Assembly: GCA_947594835.1 (NCBI GenBank)
Contig: CANQEH010000026.1
Coordinates: 1-39,093, forward strand
DNA length: 39,093 nucleotides
DNA from: an uncultured Acetatifactor sp.
GTDB lineage: Bacteria; Bacillota; Clostridia; Lachnospirales; Lachnospiraceae
Reading direction: 5' to 3'
The notes under the pieces were generated by a model. The model worked only from the letters and a program-made list of their open reading frames with translations. It made no database searches and had not been told where the DNA came from. Every line of letters begins with the position of its first letter. The first letter of the stretch is position 1. The position numbers were made by a program, and so were the translations under genes. Positions 22,809-30,086 of this stretch are shown piece by piece.

Positions 22809-24101
22809 ATGAGTGCAGCGCTCAGCGCGGTATATAACAACTATCTCACCGCCTATGCCACAAAACCGCTCACACGGTACGATACTCACAAAAAGAGCGA
22901 GCTTCGCAGCGTGTACAATTCCATTGTCAAGATCAACCGGGACGCCCCCTGGTACCTCCCTACCACCAGCAAGGACGCGCAGCGCTTTGCCGTCAACTTA
23001 AAGGAGAACGCCCGGGAGCTGCGCAACACCATCGCCCAGCTCGGCGGCCTGGAAGAGGAAGGGCTGTTTGGCAAAAAAGGGGCCTATTCCTCGGACGAGG
23101 ACGTGGCCACCGCCTCCTACATCGGCCCCCAAAAACCGGAGGAGAACGCCAGTCTTTCGCTGGAAGTCCGCTCTCTGGCCTCCTCCCAGGAGAATCTGGG
23201 GCTTTTCCTGCCGGACGAAAAGGCTGGACTTGAACCCGATACGTATTCCTTTGACATCGGCATCAACGATATGAACTATGAGTTCCAGTTTTCCGTAGGC
23301 GAGGGCGAGACCAACCGGGCGATCCAGGAGCGCCTGGCCCGCCTGCTGAACAATTCCGGCATCGGCGTCAGGGCCGGAATTGCAGAATCGGAGGGCCGCA
23401 CTGCCCTGCGCCTTACCTCGGAATCCACCGGACGCCCCCAGAACAAGGGGCAGCAATTCAGCGTCAGCGACGACAGAACCAGCAAGAGAGCCGGCACGGT
23501 GGCCTACTTCGGACTGGATTATGTGGCCCGTCCGGCGGAAAACGCCAGGGTTCTGGTAAACGGCGAGGAGCGCACCTTTCCCTCCAACCAGTTTACCCTG
23601 GACAAAATGTTTGAGATAGAGCTCAAAGCCCCCAGTGCGGAAGATCACCCCGTCTCCATCGGCTTAAAGACCGATACGGAATCCCTGGCGGACAATGTGC
23701 GCAGCCTGGTGGGCGGATACAACGATTTCCTCAAGGCCGCTTCCACCTATCAGGGCGCCCAGAGCAGGGGCAGGCAGCTCGTCCATGAGCTGCGCGGGAT
23801 TGCGCTGACCCACGGGGATTCTCTGACGTCCCTGGGGCTTACCATGTCCCAGGACGGCACTCTGGAGGTAGACCGGGAGGCCTTCCACCAGGCCGCTTCC
23901 CAGTCCGGGGACATCGCGGAAACCTTTGGAGCTTTCAAGAAATTTTCCGATATGCTGCTGCGCAAGACCAGCGAGGTCTCCCTCAATCCCATGAATTATG
24001 TGGAAAAGACCGTGGTGGCCTACAAAAATCCGGGGCACAATTTCATCAGCCCCTACTCTACCAGTGCTTACAGCGGTATGATGTTCAACGGCTACTGCTA
24101 A
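22809..24101 (+). CDS. FliD-like (hook-associated protein 2) family protein, orphan
   Basis: A 430-residue protein resembling FliD outside the terminal domains. A SLEVRSLASSQENLG segment (about residues 116-130) matches the FliD D1 strand, followed by IGVRAGIAESEGRTALRLTSESTG (split here by family landmarks), VLVNGEERTFPSNQFT and, late, LGLTMSQDGTLEVD. The canonical N-terminal GLxSGxDTxxII motif is missing, and it instead begins with a helical region. It ends in ...MMFNGYC. AAAGGAGG precedes the ATG. It is monocistronic, with its own sigma-A-like promoter and a strong terminator. True FliD is encoded at 26673-28640, so this is a divergent paralogue; it may be a second cap, a filament accessory protein or a non-flagellar derivative. 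Confidence 0.65.
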   Translation: MSAALSAVYNNYLTAYATKPLTRYDTHKKSELRSVYNSIVKINRDAPWYLPTTSKDAQRFAVNLKENARELRNTIAQLGGLEEEGLFGKKGAYSSDEDVATASYIGPQKPEENASLSLEVRSLASSQENLGLFLPDEKAGLEPDTYSFDIGINDMNYEFQFSVGEGETNRAIQERLARLLNNSGIGVRAGIAESEGRTALRLTSESTGRPQNKGQQFSVSDDRTSKRAGTVAYFGLDYVARPAENARVLVNGEERTFPSNQFTLDKMFEIELKAPSAEDHPVSIGLKTDTESLADNVRSLVGGYNDFLKAASTYQGAQSRGRQLVHELRGIALTHGDSLTSLGLTMSQDGTLEVDREAFHQAASQSGDIAETFGAFKKFSDMLLRKTSEVSLNPMNYVEKTVVAYKNPGHNFISPYSTSAYSGMMFNGYC

Positions 24102-24110
24102 AAATGCTGC

Positions 24111-24141
24111 AAAAAAAGCTTCCGCATCGGAAGCTTTTTTT
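24111..24141. terminator. Bidirectional terminator between the FliD-like gene and glf
   Basis: AAGCTTCCG/CGGAAGCTT form a perfect stem around a 3-nt loop, flanked by seven A and seven T. It serves the plus-strand FliD-like gene and the convergent glf. Confidence 0.93.
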
Positions 24142-24150
24142 ATTGCCGTT

Positions 24151-25275
24151 TCAGCCCTGTTCCTTCTCTGCCAGTGACAGCGCCTCTGCGATCACCTTGT
24201 CCATGTCGTAATACCGATATGCCCCCAGCCTGCCGCCAAAGAGCACTCCCTTCTCCCCCTCCGCCAGTTTGGCGTACTGCTCATAAAGCCTGTTGTTTTG
24301 CTCGTCGTTGACAGGATAATAGGGCTCGTCCCCCCGCTGCCAGGCCGCCGGGTATTCCCGGGTGATCACTGTGCAGGGCTGGGTTCCGAACTCAAAATGC
24401 TTGTGCTCTATGATACGGGTATAGGGGACTTCCCGTTTGGTGTAATTGACCACGGCATTCCCCTGGTAATTGTCGCAGTCCTCCAAGAACTCCTCCTCAA
24501 ACCGCAGGGAGCGGTATTGCAGTTCCCCCAGCCGATAGTCGAAATACTCGTCGATCATGCCGGTGTAAAGCACCTTGTCAAAGGTATCCGGCTCCTCCCG
24601 CAGGCGGTTTTCGGCCAAAAACTCCCGGTAGCCGACGCCAAGCTTCACCAAAATTCCCTGTCTGTCCAGCAGTTTTTCCACGATCTGTGTGTACCCGCCG
24701 ATGGGGATCCCCTGGTAGCGGTCGGTGAAGTAATTGTTGTCGTAGGTAAAGCGCACGGGAAGCCTGCGGATAATAAAGGCCGGAAGCTCCCTGCAGTCCC
24801 TGCCCCACTGCTTCTCCGTATAGCCCTTCACCAGTTTCTCATACACGTCCCTGCCCACCAGGCGCAGGGCCTGCTCCTCCAGGTTTTCCGGCTCCCCCGT
24901 GCCCGCCTGGGCCCGCTGTTTTTCAATGATGGCCCGGGCCTGCGCCGGGGTTTTGATTCCCCACATCCTGCTGAAGGTGTTCATGTTAAAGGGGAGGTTA
25001 TACAGCTCCTCCCCATAAACCGCTACCGGCTGATTGACATACTGGTTAAACTCTGCAAACCGATTGACATATTCCCAGACCCGCTTGTCGGAGGTGTGAA
25101 AAATATGGGCGCCGTATTTGTGAACCCATATCCCCTCCTGCTGCTGGGTGTAGACATTCCCTCCTATGTGCCCCCTCTTATCGATACAAAGGCATTTCTT
25201 TCCGGCGCCCGCCATCTCATGGGCAAATACTGCGCCAAAAAGGCCCGTCCCTACGATCAGGTAATCATACTTCAT
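24151..25275 (-). CDS. glf: UDP-galactopyranose mutase
   Basis: A 374-residue FAD enzyme that interconverts UDP-galactopyranose and UDP-galactofuranose for galactofuranose-containing surface glycans. The N-terminal FAD-binding motif VGTGLFGAVFA is followed by DKRGHIGGN and HKYGAHIFHT. YTEKQWG, the substrate tryptophan/tyrosine region and the C-terminal GRLGAYRYYDMD segment are all present, at normal length. The start overlaps the 3' end of the upstream XRE gene by 11 bp, so translation is coupled. No galactofuranosyltransferase is in the window. Location among flagellar genes suggests co-inheritance of surface functions, possibly filament or capsule glycosylation (inference). Confidence 0.96.
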   Translation of the reverse strand: MKYDYLIVGTGLFGAVFAHEMAGAGKKCLCIDKRGHIGGNVYTQQQEGIWVHKYGAHIFHTSDKRVWEYVNRFAEFNQYVNQPVAVYGEELYNLPFNMNTFSRMWGIKTPAQARAIIEKQRAQAGTGEPENLEEQALRLVGRDVYEKLVKGYTEKQWGRDCRELPAFIIRRLPVRFTYDNNYFTDRYQGIPIGGYTQIVEKLLDRQGILVKLGVGYREFLAENRLREEPDTFDKVLYTGMIDEYFDYRLGELQYRSLRFEEEFLEDCDNYQGNAVVNYTKREVPYTRIIEHKHFEFGTQPCTVITREYPAAWQRGDEPYYPVNDEQNNRLYEQYAKLAEGEKGVLFGGRLGAYRYYDMDKVIAEALSLAEKEQG

Positions 25276-25627
25276 CTACTTTTCTTTTCTTCCCTTTCAC
25301 CTTGTATTTGTCGATCTGGGTAAAATCGTCCATCAGCACCAAAACCTTGTCCCGTCCCGACTGATTCAGCTTTACATAGTACTGCATCACCCGGTTTTCC
25401 AGAAGCTGGGCGCCCAGAGACGTGTCGCGTTCCAAAGAGGAAAAATCTACCGGATTCAAGCTGAGCTTGTCGCACATTTTGATGACTGTACCGTATGCCA
25501 TTCCCTCAATGCCACGCTCCAACGCCGTTACCAGTGTGCTGTACGGAATTCCCATCTCCAATGCGAACTGCCGCACACTGCGATGTTGTCTCAGTATCTC
25601 TTTCTTTAGAATTTCCGCTTTCGTCAT
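25265..25627 (-). CDS. XRE-type regulator coupled to glf
   Basis: A 120-residue protein with an N-terminal Cro/C1 helix-turn-helix (residues about 14-60; VRQFALEMGIPYSTLVTALE is the core) and a C-terminal helical region rich in Lys. ATG at 25627 follows GGAGG by eight bases. It is transcribed from its own promoter together with glf, and its stop lies inside the glf start region. This suggests local control of galactofuranose synthesis, but the regulated genes are not known. Confidence 0.85.
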   Translation of the reverse strand: MTKAEILKKEILRQHRSVRQFALEMGIPYSTLVTALERGIEGMAYGTVIKMCDKLSLNPVDFSSLERDTSLGAQLLENRVMQYYVKLNQSGRDKVLVLMDDFTQIDKYKVKGKKRKVDEV

Positions 25628-25673
25628 TTTCCTTTCCTCCATCATCTAGTTGAAATAGCTTGCCTACGAATTC

Positions 25674-25702
25674 ATTTTACGCCAAAACTTGCGATTTTTC
25701 AA
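25674..25702 (-). promoter_or_regulatory. Sigma-A promoter of the XRE-glf operon
   Basis: TTGAAA (25702-25697), a 17-bp spacer and TAAAAT (25679-25674), about 45 bp before the XRE start. Confidence 0.65.
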
Positions 25703-25744
25703 TGACAATTCTGTATTTTTTGGTTTCATTTTTGAATTGTGCAT

Positions 25745-25772
25745 ACAAAATTCGGGCGGCAGACGCCGCCCG
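25745..25772 (-). terminator. Terminator of flaG-fliD-fliS-fliT
   Basis: CGGGCGGC (25772-25765) pairs perfectly with GCCGCCCG (25760-25753) around a 4-nt loop, followed by AATTTTGT. It lies directly after the fliT-like stop. Confidence 0.85.
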
Positions 25773-25776
25773 GACC

Positions 25777-26253
25777 TTATTTTTTGTCATCCAGTACCTG
25801 TGGCATTACCACAGAGGTACGGTTCATATTTTTGTAGTAGTCGTAAGCCGCCTTGGAGGTTTTTCTCCCCATGCGGATATTCTCCCGCTCTTTGCGGAAA
25901 TAATCCTCAATGAGCTTTTTGTTCCGCGCTTCCTGGGCCTGGATGGCGACACTTTCCTCCGTGACACGGGTCACCAGCTCTTTGAGCCGCCCGATCTGCG
26001 CCGCATACTTTTCCCGGTTGCCGGACAATTCCTTTGCCACCTTGGAGTACAGGCTCTCAAACCCATTGTCCAGCTCGTTCAGCCTGTCAATGAGCGCCCC
26101 CTTCTCCTCCACATACTCGTCGAACCGGCTCATATCCGCCTGGCCGCTTTGGAACAGCTCCTGCTGCCGCAGATTATACTGCTGCACTTCCTCCATGACC
26201 TTTAGCTTATCCTGCAGGCTCTCCTCCAGAAGGGTCAGATAATTTTCCGTCAT
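25777..26253 (-). CDS. fliT: FliT/FlgN-like flagellar export chaperone
   Basis: A 158-residue, almost entirely helical, charged protein (FDEYVEEKGALIDRLNELDNG near residues 44-64 is typical of the FlgN/FliT chaperone superfamily, quoted in part). It overlaps fliS by four bases (ATGA) and lies downstream of fliD, the place of the FliD chaperone FliT in many genomes. A separate FlgN candidate is encoded next to flgM, so FliT is the better name for this one. Sequence alone does not separate the two families clearly. Confidence 0.65.
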   Translation of the reverse strand: MTENYLTLLEESLQDKLKVMEEVQQYNLRQQELFQSGQADMSRFDEYVEEKGALIDRLNELDNGFESLYSKVAKELSGNREKYAAQIGRLKELVTRVTEESVAIQAQEARNKKLIEDYFRKERENIRMGRKTSKAAYDYYKNMNRTSVVMPQVLDDKK

Positions 26254-26636
26254 GCCGTTCCTTTCTCCCGGTTCAGTCTCATCACTTCTTTCCAGGTGTC
26301 GCGCATGGTGCGCAGGTGCTGATTGACTTCATGCAAAATTTCGCCGTCTTTTTTGATGTTTGCCTCCACCAGCCTCTGGCTTAAGTAAGCGTACACCCGG
26401 TCAAAATCCTCCGACACAGGATACTTCATATCCAGGGTCTGGCGGAAATAGTCCACAATCCGCTCCACCTTTGTGATGTTGATATGGGCTTTCTCGATGT
26501 CCTTCTGCTCCACCGCCAGGATCGCTATGTTGCAGAATTTGATTGCCCCCTCGTAAAGCATCAGCGTCAGCTCCGCCGGCGAAGCCGTTAAGACCTTACT
26601 GTTATTATACTGCGCGTAAGCACTGGGTATAGCCAT
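26250..26636 (-). CDS. fliS: Flagellin export chaperone FliS
   Basis: A 128-residue helical chaperone that holds the C-terminus of flagellin before export. The N-terminal AYAQYNNSKVLTASPAELTLML and YEGAIKF segments are diagnostic (quoted in part). It lies between fliD and fliT in one operon, 36 bp after fliD. FliS in this group can also bind FliW and so feeds into the FliW-CsrA switch (known for B. subtilis). Confidence 0.96.
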   Translation of the reverse strand: MAIPSAYAQYNNSKVLTASPAELTLMLYEGAIKFCNIAILAVEQKDIEKAHINITKVERIVDYFRQTLDMKYPVSEDFDRVYAYLSQRLVEANIKKDGEILHEVNQHLRTMRDTWKEVMRLNREKGTA

Positions 26637-26672
26637 CCCTGCATCCTGCCTTTCTGTTCAAAATCCGTTTTG

Positions 26673-28640
26673 TCAGCCGCCTAACAGAGCCGTCACCGCG
26701 CTGGCGCTCTTTTGCATTTTTGCCATGGCCGTCTCCATGTCGGCAAACTTTTTGTACCACTTGTCCTCGTAGTCCGCCAGTTTCTTCTCCTGCTCCTTGA
26801 TCTTGGAGGTATAGTCGTCGTATTCGCTCTTCATGCGGACGTCTTCGTAGATCGTGTACGCCGAGCTGTACTCGGTGCGGGCCATCCGGTTCGTCAGTTC
26901 CGAGTAAAGGTTTCTGGAGAGCCCTACGAAAAAGTCCATCACCGTCTGCGGGTCGTTGGCGATCATGGCCTGCAGCTTATCCGCATTGCCGGAGGTGTTG
27001 GTATCGTCCTTATCGCCGTCGATGTGATATGCGTTCTTCTCGTTTTCCGCTGCGGTAAAGTAACTCAATGTCTCAATGCCGAAGTCGGAGAGGTACATCT
27101 GCTTGCCGTTTACCGACACGCCGCTCATCATCAGCTGCTTGATGGCGGTGGAAACGGTTCCCAGCGTGGAATCCCTGCGCAGCAGAGAGTCCTTGATCTT
27201 GGTCTCCCACTCCTTGACCTCGTCCTCCGACATGGCTTCCTTCTCCTCGTCGGTGAGGGGTTCATATTCCCGGGCGGAGTCCGCGTTGTAGAGCTTATCC
27301 ATCTCGTTGATCAGCTCGTTGTACTCCTTAAAGAAGTTCTTGATCATATCGTAGATGCCAGCGGTATCGTCCTGGGTGGACAGGGTGACTGTCTCATTGT
27401 CCGCCGTGGTGGCGTTCACCGTCAGGGTCAGCCCGTTGATCTCAAAGGTATTGCGGGAGCCCGTATATTCCACGCCGTTTAACTCGATCACCGCATCGGT
27501 GGCCGCGTTCTTTCTGGCTCCGGCATGGTCGGCGCCGTCCAGCGCGCTCTGGAACTGTGCCACCATCGCGTCGACTTCCGAAGTGATGCTTTCCTTCACC
27601 GAATCCGCCAGAATGTAGTTGCCCTCCGCGTCCGTTTCCGGCTTCCCGTCCGCCCCTGGCTTTAACTGTTTGTCGATGTTGGCAATCCTGCCGGAAAGGT
27701 TATCCCAGCTGCCGCCCCAGTCCTCCAGGGCCGCGTATTTTTCCGAATCTGACTCATACAGCTCCTGCACCTTCGCCTTGATGGCATCCATGTCGCCGCC
27801 GTAGATATCAATGCCGGCATCGGCAAATTCCTGTCCAAAGTCTTTCTGCAGCTGGTTTAACTTGCCGTCCAGCAGATTCTGCAGGCGCTTCCGCTCCGAG
27901 GAAAGCTCGGAGAGCTTGCTGTCCAGACGTCCCTGCAGCATATCGTCCCTGGAATCGATGACGCTCTGATATGCGGCTTTTACGCCCTCATCCACATAAT
28001 CCAACCCCAGGCTCTGCAGCATCTGCAGCCCGGTGCCGTCCCCTGCGCTGATGGAAAAATCGTTTGCCGTCCCGGTGTCCTTTGCCGCCAGGTAAAATCT
28101 CTGGTTGGTGGCGTCGAAAGACGCGTTGATTCCCGCCTGCCGGAAGGAATCCACCAGCTGGCCGATGGTGGTAGCGCCGGAGATTTCTACCTCCTTTTCC
28201 TCCCCGCCTACGCTTACCTTGATGGTACTCTTGGCGGATAAGTCAATCCCCAATGCCGACAGTCTGGTGTCGGTGGTATAGCCCTGCTTGCCGTCCCCCA
28301 GCTGTCCCCCGGTGAGATAACCGGACTGGGCCATCTTCTTCACCTTCAGGCTCTGCACGCTGTTCATGGCGCCGTCGCCGGTGACCACGCTGACCACATT
28401 GCTGTTGGAGACCTTCGTGGTCTTTTTCATGTAAGAGCTCTCAAACCTCAGGTTGCTGAGAGTGCCGTTGTAGAGCTTTAAGATCTTGCCGTTTAAGGTC
28501 TTCCAGGCCTCCTGGGTCCACTTCAGCTTGGTCTGGGCTTTCTTGGTGCCGTCCACCTTCACCTTTCTCGCTTCCACCAGCTGGGTAATGATGCTCTCTG
28601 TATCCATGCCGGACATCAGTCCGCTCAATCTCATGGGCAT
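26673..28640 (-). CDS. fliD: Flagellar filament cap protein FliD (HAP2)
   Basis: A 655-residue protein that caps the growing filament and folds flagellin. The N-terminal GLMSGMDTESIITQLVEA motif, the coiled-coil-prone termini and the C-terminal EDKWYKKFADMETAMAKMQ region typical of FliD are all present. The central D2-D3 region includes a long charged helical insertion (about residues 225-300). ATG at 28640 follows GGAGG by eight bases; a TTG two codons upstream is too close to that site. It is the second gene of the flaG operon. Confidence 0.97.
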   Translation of the reverse strand: MPMRLSGLMSGMDTESIITQLVEARKVKVDGTKKAQTKLKWTQEAWKTLNGKILKLYNGTLSNLRFESSYMKKTTKVSNSNVVSVVTGDGAMNSVQSLKVKKMAQSGYLTGGQLGDGKQGYTTDTRLSALGIDLSAKSTIKVSVGGEEKEVEISGATTIGQLVDSFRQAGINASFDATNQRFYLAAKDTGTANDFSISAGDGTGLQMLQSLGLDYVDEGVKAAYQSVIDSRDDMLQGRLDSKLSELSSERKRLQNLLDGKLNQLQKDFGQEFADAGIDIYGGDMDAIKAKVQELYESDSEKYAALEDWGGSWDNLSGRIANIDKQLKPGADGKPETDAEGNYILADSVKESITSEVDAMVAQFQSALDGADHAGARKNAATDAVIELNGVEYTGSRNTFEINGLTLTVNATTADNETVTLSTQDDTAGIYDMIKNFFKEYNELINEMDKLYNADSAREYEPLTDEEKEAMSEDEVKEWETKIKDSLLRRDSTLGTVSTAIKQLMMSGVSVNGKQMYLSDFGIETLSYFTAAENEKNAYHIDGDKDDTNTSGNADKLQAMIANDPQTVMDFFVGLSRNLYSELTNRMARTEYSSAYTIYEDVRMKSEYDDYTSKIKEQEKKLADYEDKWYKKFADMETAMAKMQKSASAVTALLGG

Positions 28641-28670
28641 ATCCAAATCCTCCTTGCTCTTCCCGGCTTT

Positions 28671-29099
28671 TTACCGCTTTTCGTCCACCAGGATTCCCGC
28701 CAGCTCCCAGACCTTTGCGATCATGTCCAGGGTCTTCTCCGGCGGCAGCTCCTTGATGACCTCCTTGGTGGTCTTGTCTATGATCTTGATGGTCACCCGG
28801 TTGGTGTCTTCATGGATGCCGAACACCGCCTCGGAATTCTGCATATTCCGATTTAATTTCTCTACGGCTTTGCGCACCTGCTCATGGGTGGGCTGTTCCT
28901 TGTTCTGCGCACTGCTGTCCGCCTGCCCTTTTTCCTGGGCGTTTTCCACTACCGTGGTCGTGCGGTCCACGCGCTCCGCAGCCTGTACGCTGCCTGCCGC
29001 GCCGTCCAGCTTTTCCGGCTGCGCCGGCGCCTGGGGCTTCTGCACGACACTTCCCTGTGCCTGCATGGTCATTACGCTTGAAATAGGTTCAATTCCCAT
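28671..29099 (-). CDS. flaG: FlaG family flagellar protein
   Basis: A 142-residue protein with a low-complexity N-terminal half (Gln/Ala/Glu) and a conserved FlaG C-terminus: VTIKIIDKTTKEVIKELPPE and ILVDEKR. FlaG proteins affect filament length and are secreted or filament-associated in some bacteria; the exact role is unsettled. GGAGGTGGAG precedes the ATG. It is the first gene of flaG-fliD-fliS-fliT, behind a sigma-28-type promoter and repeat copy 2. Confidence 0.92.
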   Translation of the reverse strand: MGIEPISSVMTMQAQGSVVQKPQAPAQPEKLDGAAGSVQAAERVDRTTTVVENAQEKGQADSSAQNKEQPTHEQVRKAVEKLNRNMQNSEAVFGIHEDTNRVTIKIIDKTTKEVIKELPPEKTLDMIAKVWELAGILVDEKR

Positions 29100-29170
29100 T
29101 TTGTCTCCACCTCCGTGTGAAATCTAACGTTCGCTTTGTCCCGTCGCTTTTGTAAAATCATGTTTATATC

Positions 29171-29262
29171 CATTTCCGCGCTGCTCTTTGCGCATAACGA
29201 GTTTGTGTCAAGCAGCGCGCGGACACAAATCTCGCGATTGAAAATTTTAATTTTCAATCTTC
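29171..29262 (-). repeat. 92-bp intergenic repeat element, copy 2
   Basis: Second copy of the element at 22614-22705, with a single base difference. Arms: CCGCGCTGCT 29176-29185 pairs with 29211-29221; CGAGTTTGTGTC 29198-29209 pairs with 29222-29234 with one bulged base; the terminal inverted repeat is 29236-29259. The base that differs between copies (29216) falls in an unpaired bulge of the first stem. The element starts within a few bases of the predicted sigma-28 start site, so it would form the 5' leader of the flaG mRNA. Confidence 0.9.
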
Positions 29263-29270
29263 TACTACCT

Positions 29271-29298
29271 TTATCGGTTTTTGGAGAACAAAAATTAA
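29271..29298 (-). promoter_or_regulatory. Sigma-28-type promoter of flaG-fliD-fliS-fliT
   Basis: TTAA (29298-29295), a 16-bp spacer and ACCGATAA (29278-29271), close to the consensus TAAA-N15-GCCGATAA. The -35 part overlaps the T-run of the csrA terminator. A start near 29264 gives a leader of about 165 nt. Confidence 0.65.
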
Positions 29299-29329
29299 CA
29301 GGGAAGCACAAAAATTTTGTGCCTCCCTG
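29291..29329 (-). terminator. Terminator after csrA
   Basis: CAGGGAGGCACAAAA and its near complement form a long hairpin (29329-29299) followed by TTAATTTTTG on the minus strand, about 20 bp after the csrA stop. It ends the flgM-to-csrA operon. Confidence 0.85.
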
Positions 29330-29350
29330 CCGTAGAAACGCCGCGCCGCT

Positions 29351-29572
29351 TCACTGGCCCAGCAAATCCTTCAACGCGTCCATGCCGCCCGCGTCCACAG
29401 CCTCCTTATTGGCGCTCTGGATCTGGAGGTAGACCTCCTTGCGGTACACGGGAACCTCCTTGGGCGCCGCGATGCCAACCTTCACCTGTTCCCCCTTCAC
29501 TTCCAGAATGGTGATTTCGATGTTGTTATTGATCACGATCGCCTCATTTTTCTTCCGGGACAATGCCAGCAT
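29351..29572 (-). CDS. csrA: Carbon storage regulator CsrA
   Basis: A 73-residue RNA-binding translational repressor, start MLALSRKKNEAIVI, with the VKVGIAAPKEVPVYRKEVY core and RNA-contact arginine/lysine positions. In Bacillota it represses flagellin translation until FliW sequesters it. The ATG at 29572 lies two bases from the fliW stop, so the pair is translationally coupled. The C-terminal tail is slightly extended, as common in FliW-containing bacteria. Confidence 0.97.
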   Translation of the reverse strand: MLALSRKKNEAIVINNNIEITILEVKGEQVKVGIAAPKEVPVYRKEVYLQIQSANKEAVDAGGMDALKDLLGQ

Positions 29573-29573
29573 C

Positions 29574-30032
29574 TCACTCACCTGCCTTTCTCGCCTGCAG
29601 GATGTCATACACAGGGAATTTCACAGGATAATCGCCCTTTTCCACGATCACCTGGCAGGCCTTGTGCTCCTCCACATTGATGACAAAGGGACCCTGGAGA
29701 TTGACGCTCATCTGGGTGAGATCCCTGGGCACCGTCACCGTCACAAGCACCAGAATATTGTCTGCCGTGATCCTGCCTGCGCTGGCCAGAAGCTCGTCGT
29801 CCACCTCCGGGTCATAGTCCGGCTTTACCAGCAGCGGATCCATCACCGGCATGGCGAATGCCGGTTCCTCCAGGGACTGGAGAAAGCGGATGCCCACGCC
29901 GACGCCCTTCTCCTCGTCGTGAAGCAGCGCGAAGCGCTTCATCTCGGGAAATCCGATGATCCCGTTGGGGAAAGTGATGATCTTCTCATCCTCGATCTCA
30001 ATCTCTCCAAAAATCTTTGTGTTAATTTTCAT
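29574..30032 (-). CDS. fliW: Flagellar assembly factor FliW
   Basis: A 152-residue antagonist of CsrA that also binds flagellin. Typical landmarks are FGEIEIEDEKIITFPNGIIGFPE at the N-terminus (quoted from the family core) and the LVTVTVP and NLQGPFVIN segments. Length is normal. It lies between flgL and csrA. When flagellin is exported, free FliW binds CsrA and relieves repression of flagellin translation. Confidence 0.97.
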   Translation of the reverse strand: MKINTKIFGEIEIEDEKIITFPNGIIGFPEMKRFALLHDEEKGVGVGIRFLQSLEEPAFAMPVMDPLLVKPDYDPEVDDELLASAGRITADNILVLVTVTVPRDLTQMSVNLQGPFVINVEEHKACQVIVEKGDYPVKFPVYDILQARKAGE

Positions 30033-30086
30033 AGCTGTACCATGCCTTTCCGTAGCCTGTGTCTCGTCAGATACTTTGTCTGCGGG

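Noticed and set aside
29171..29234. A full H-type pseudoknot of stems A and B in the repeat
   Set aside because: With no nucleotides between B2 and A2 a loop could not span the roughly 10-bp stem, so alternative hairpins are more plausible.
22614..29262. The two 92-bp direct repeats as attachment sites of an integrated element
   Set aside because: No integrase, excisionase, transposase or phage gene lies between them, and the enclosed genes are flagellar and metabolic.
29072..29311. A 79-codon minus-strand frame through repeat copy 2 (KIKIFNREICVRALL...)
   Set aside because: The same peptide appears in both repeat copies, but it lacks a ribosome binding site, and the segment is better explained by paired arms. 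Kept as a repeat, not a gene.
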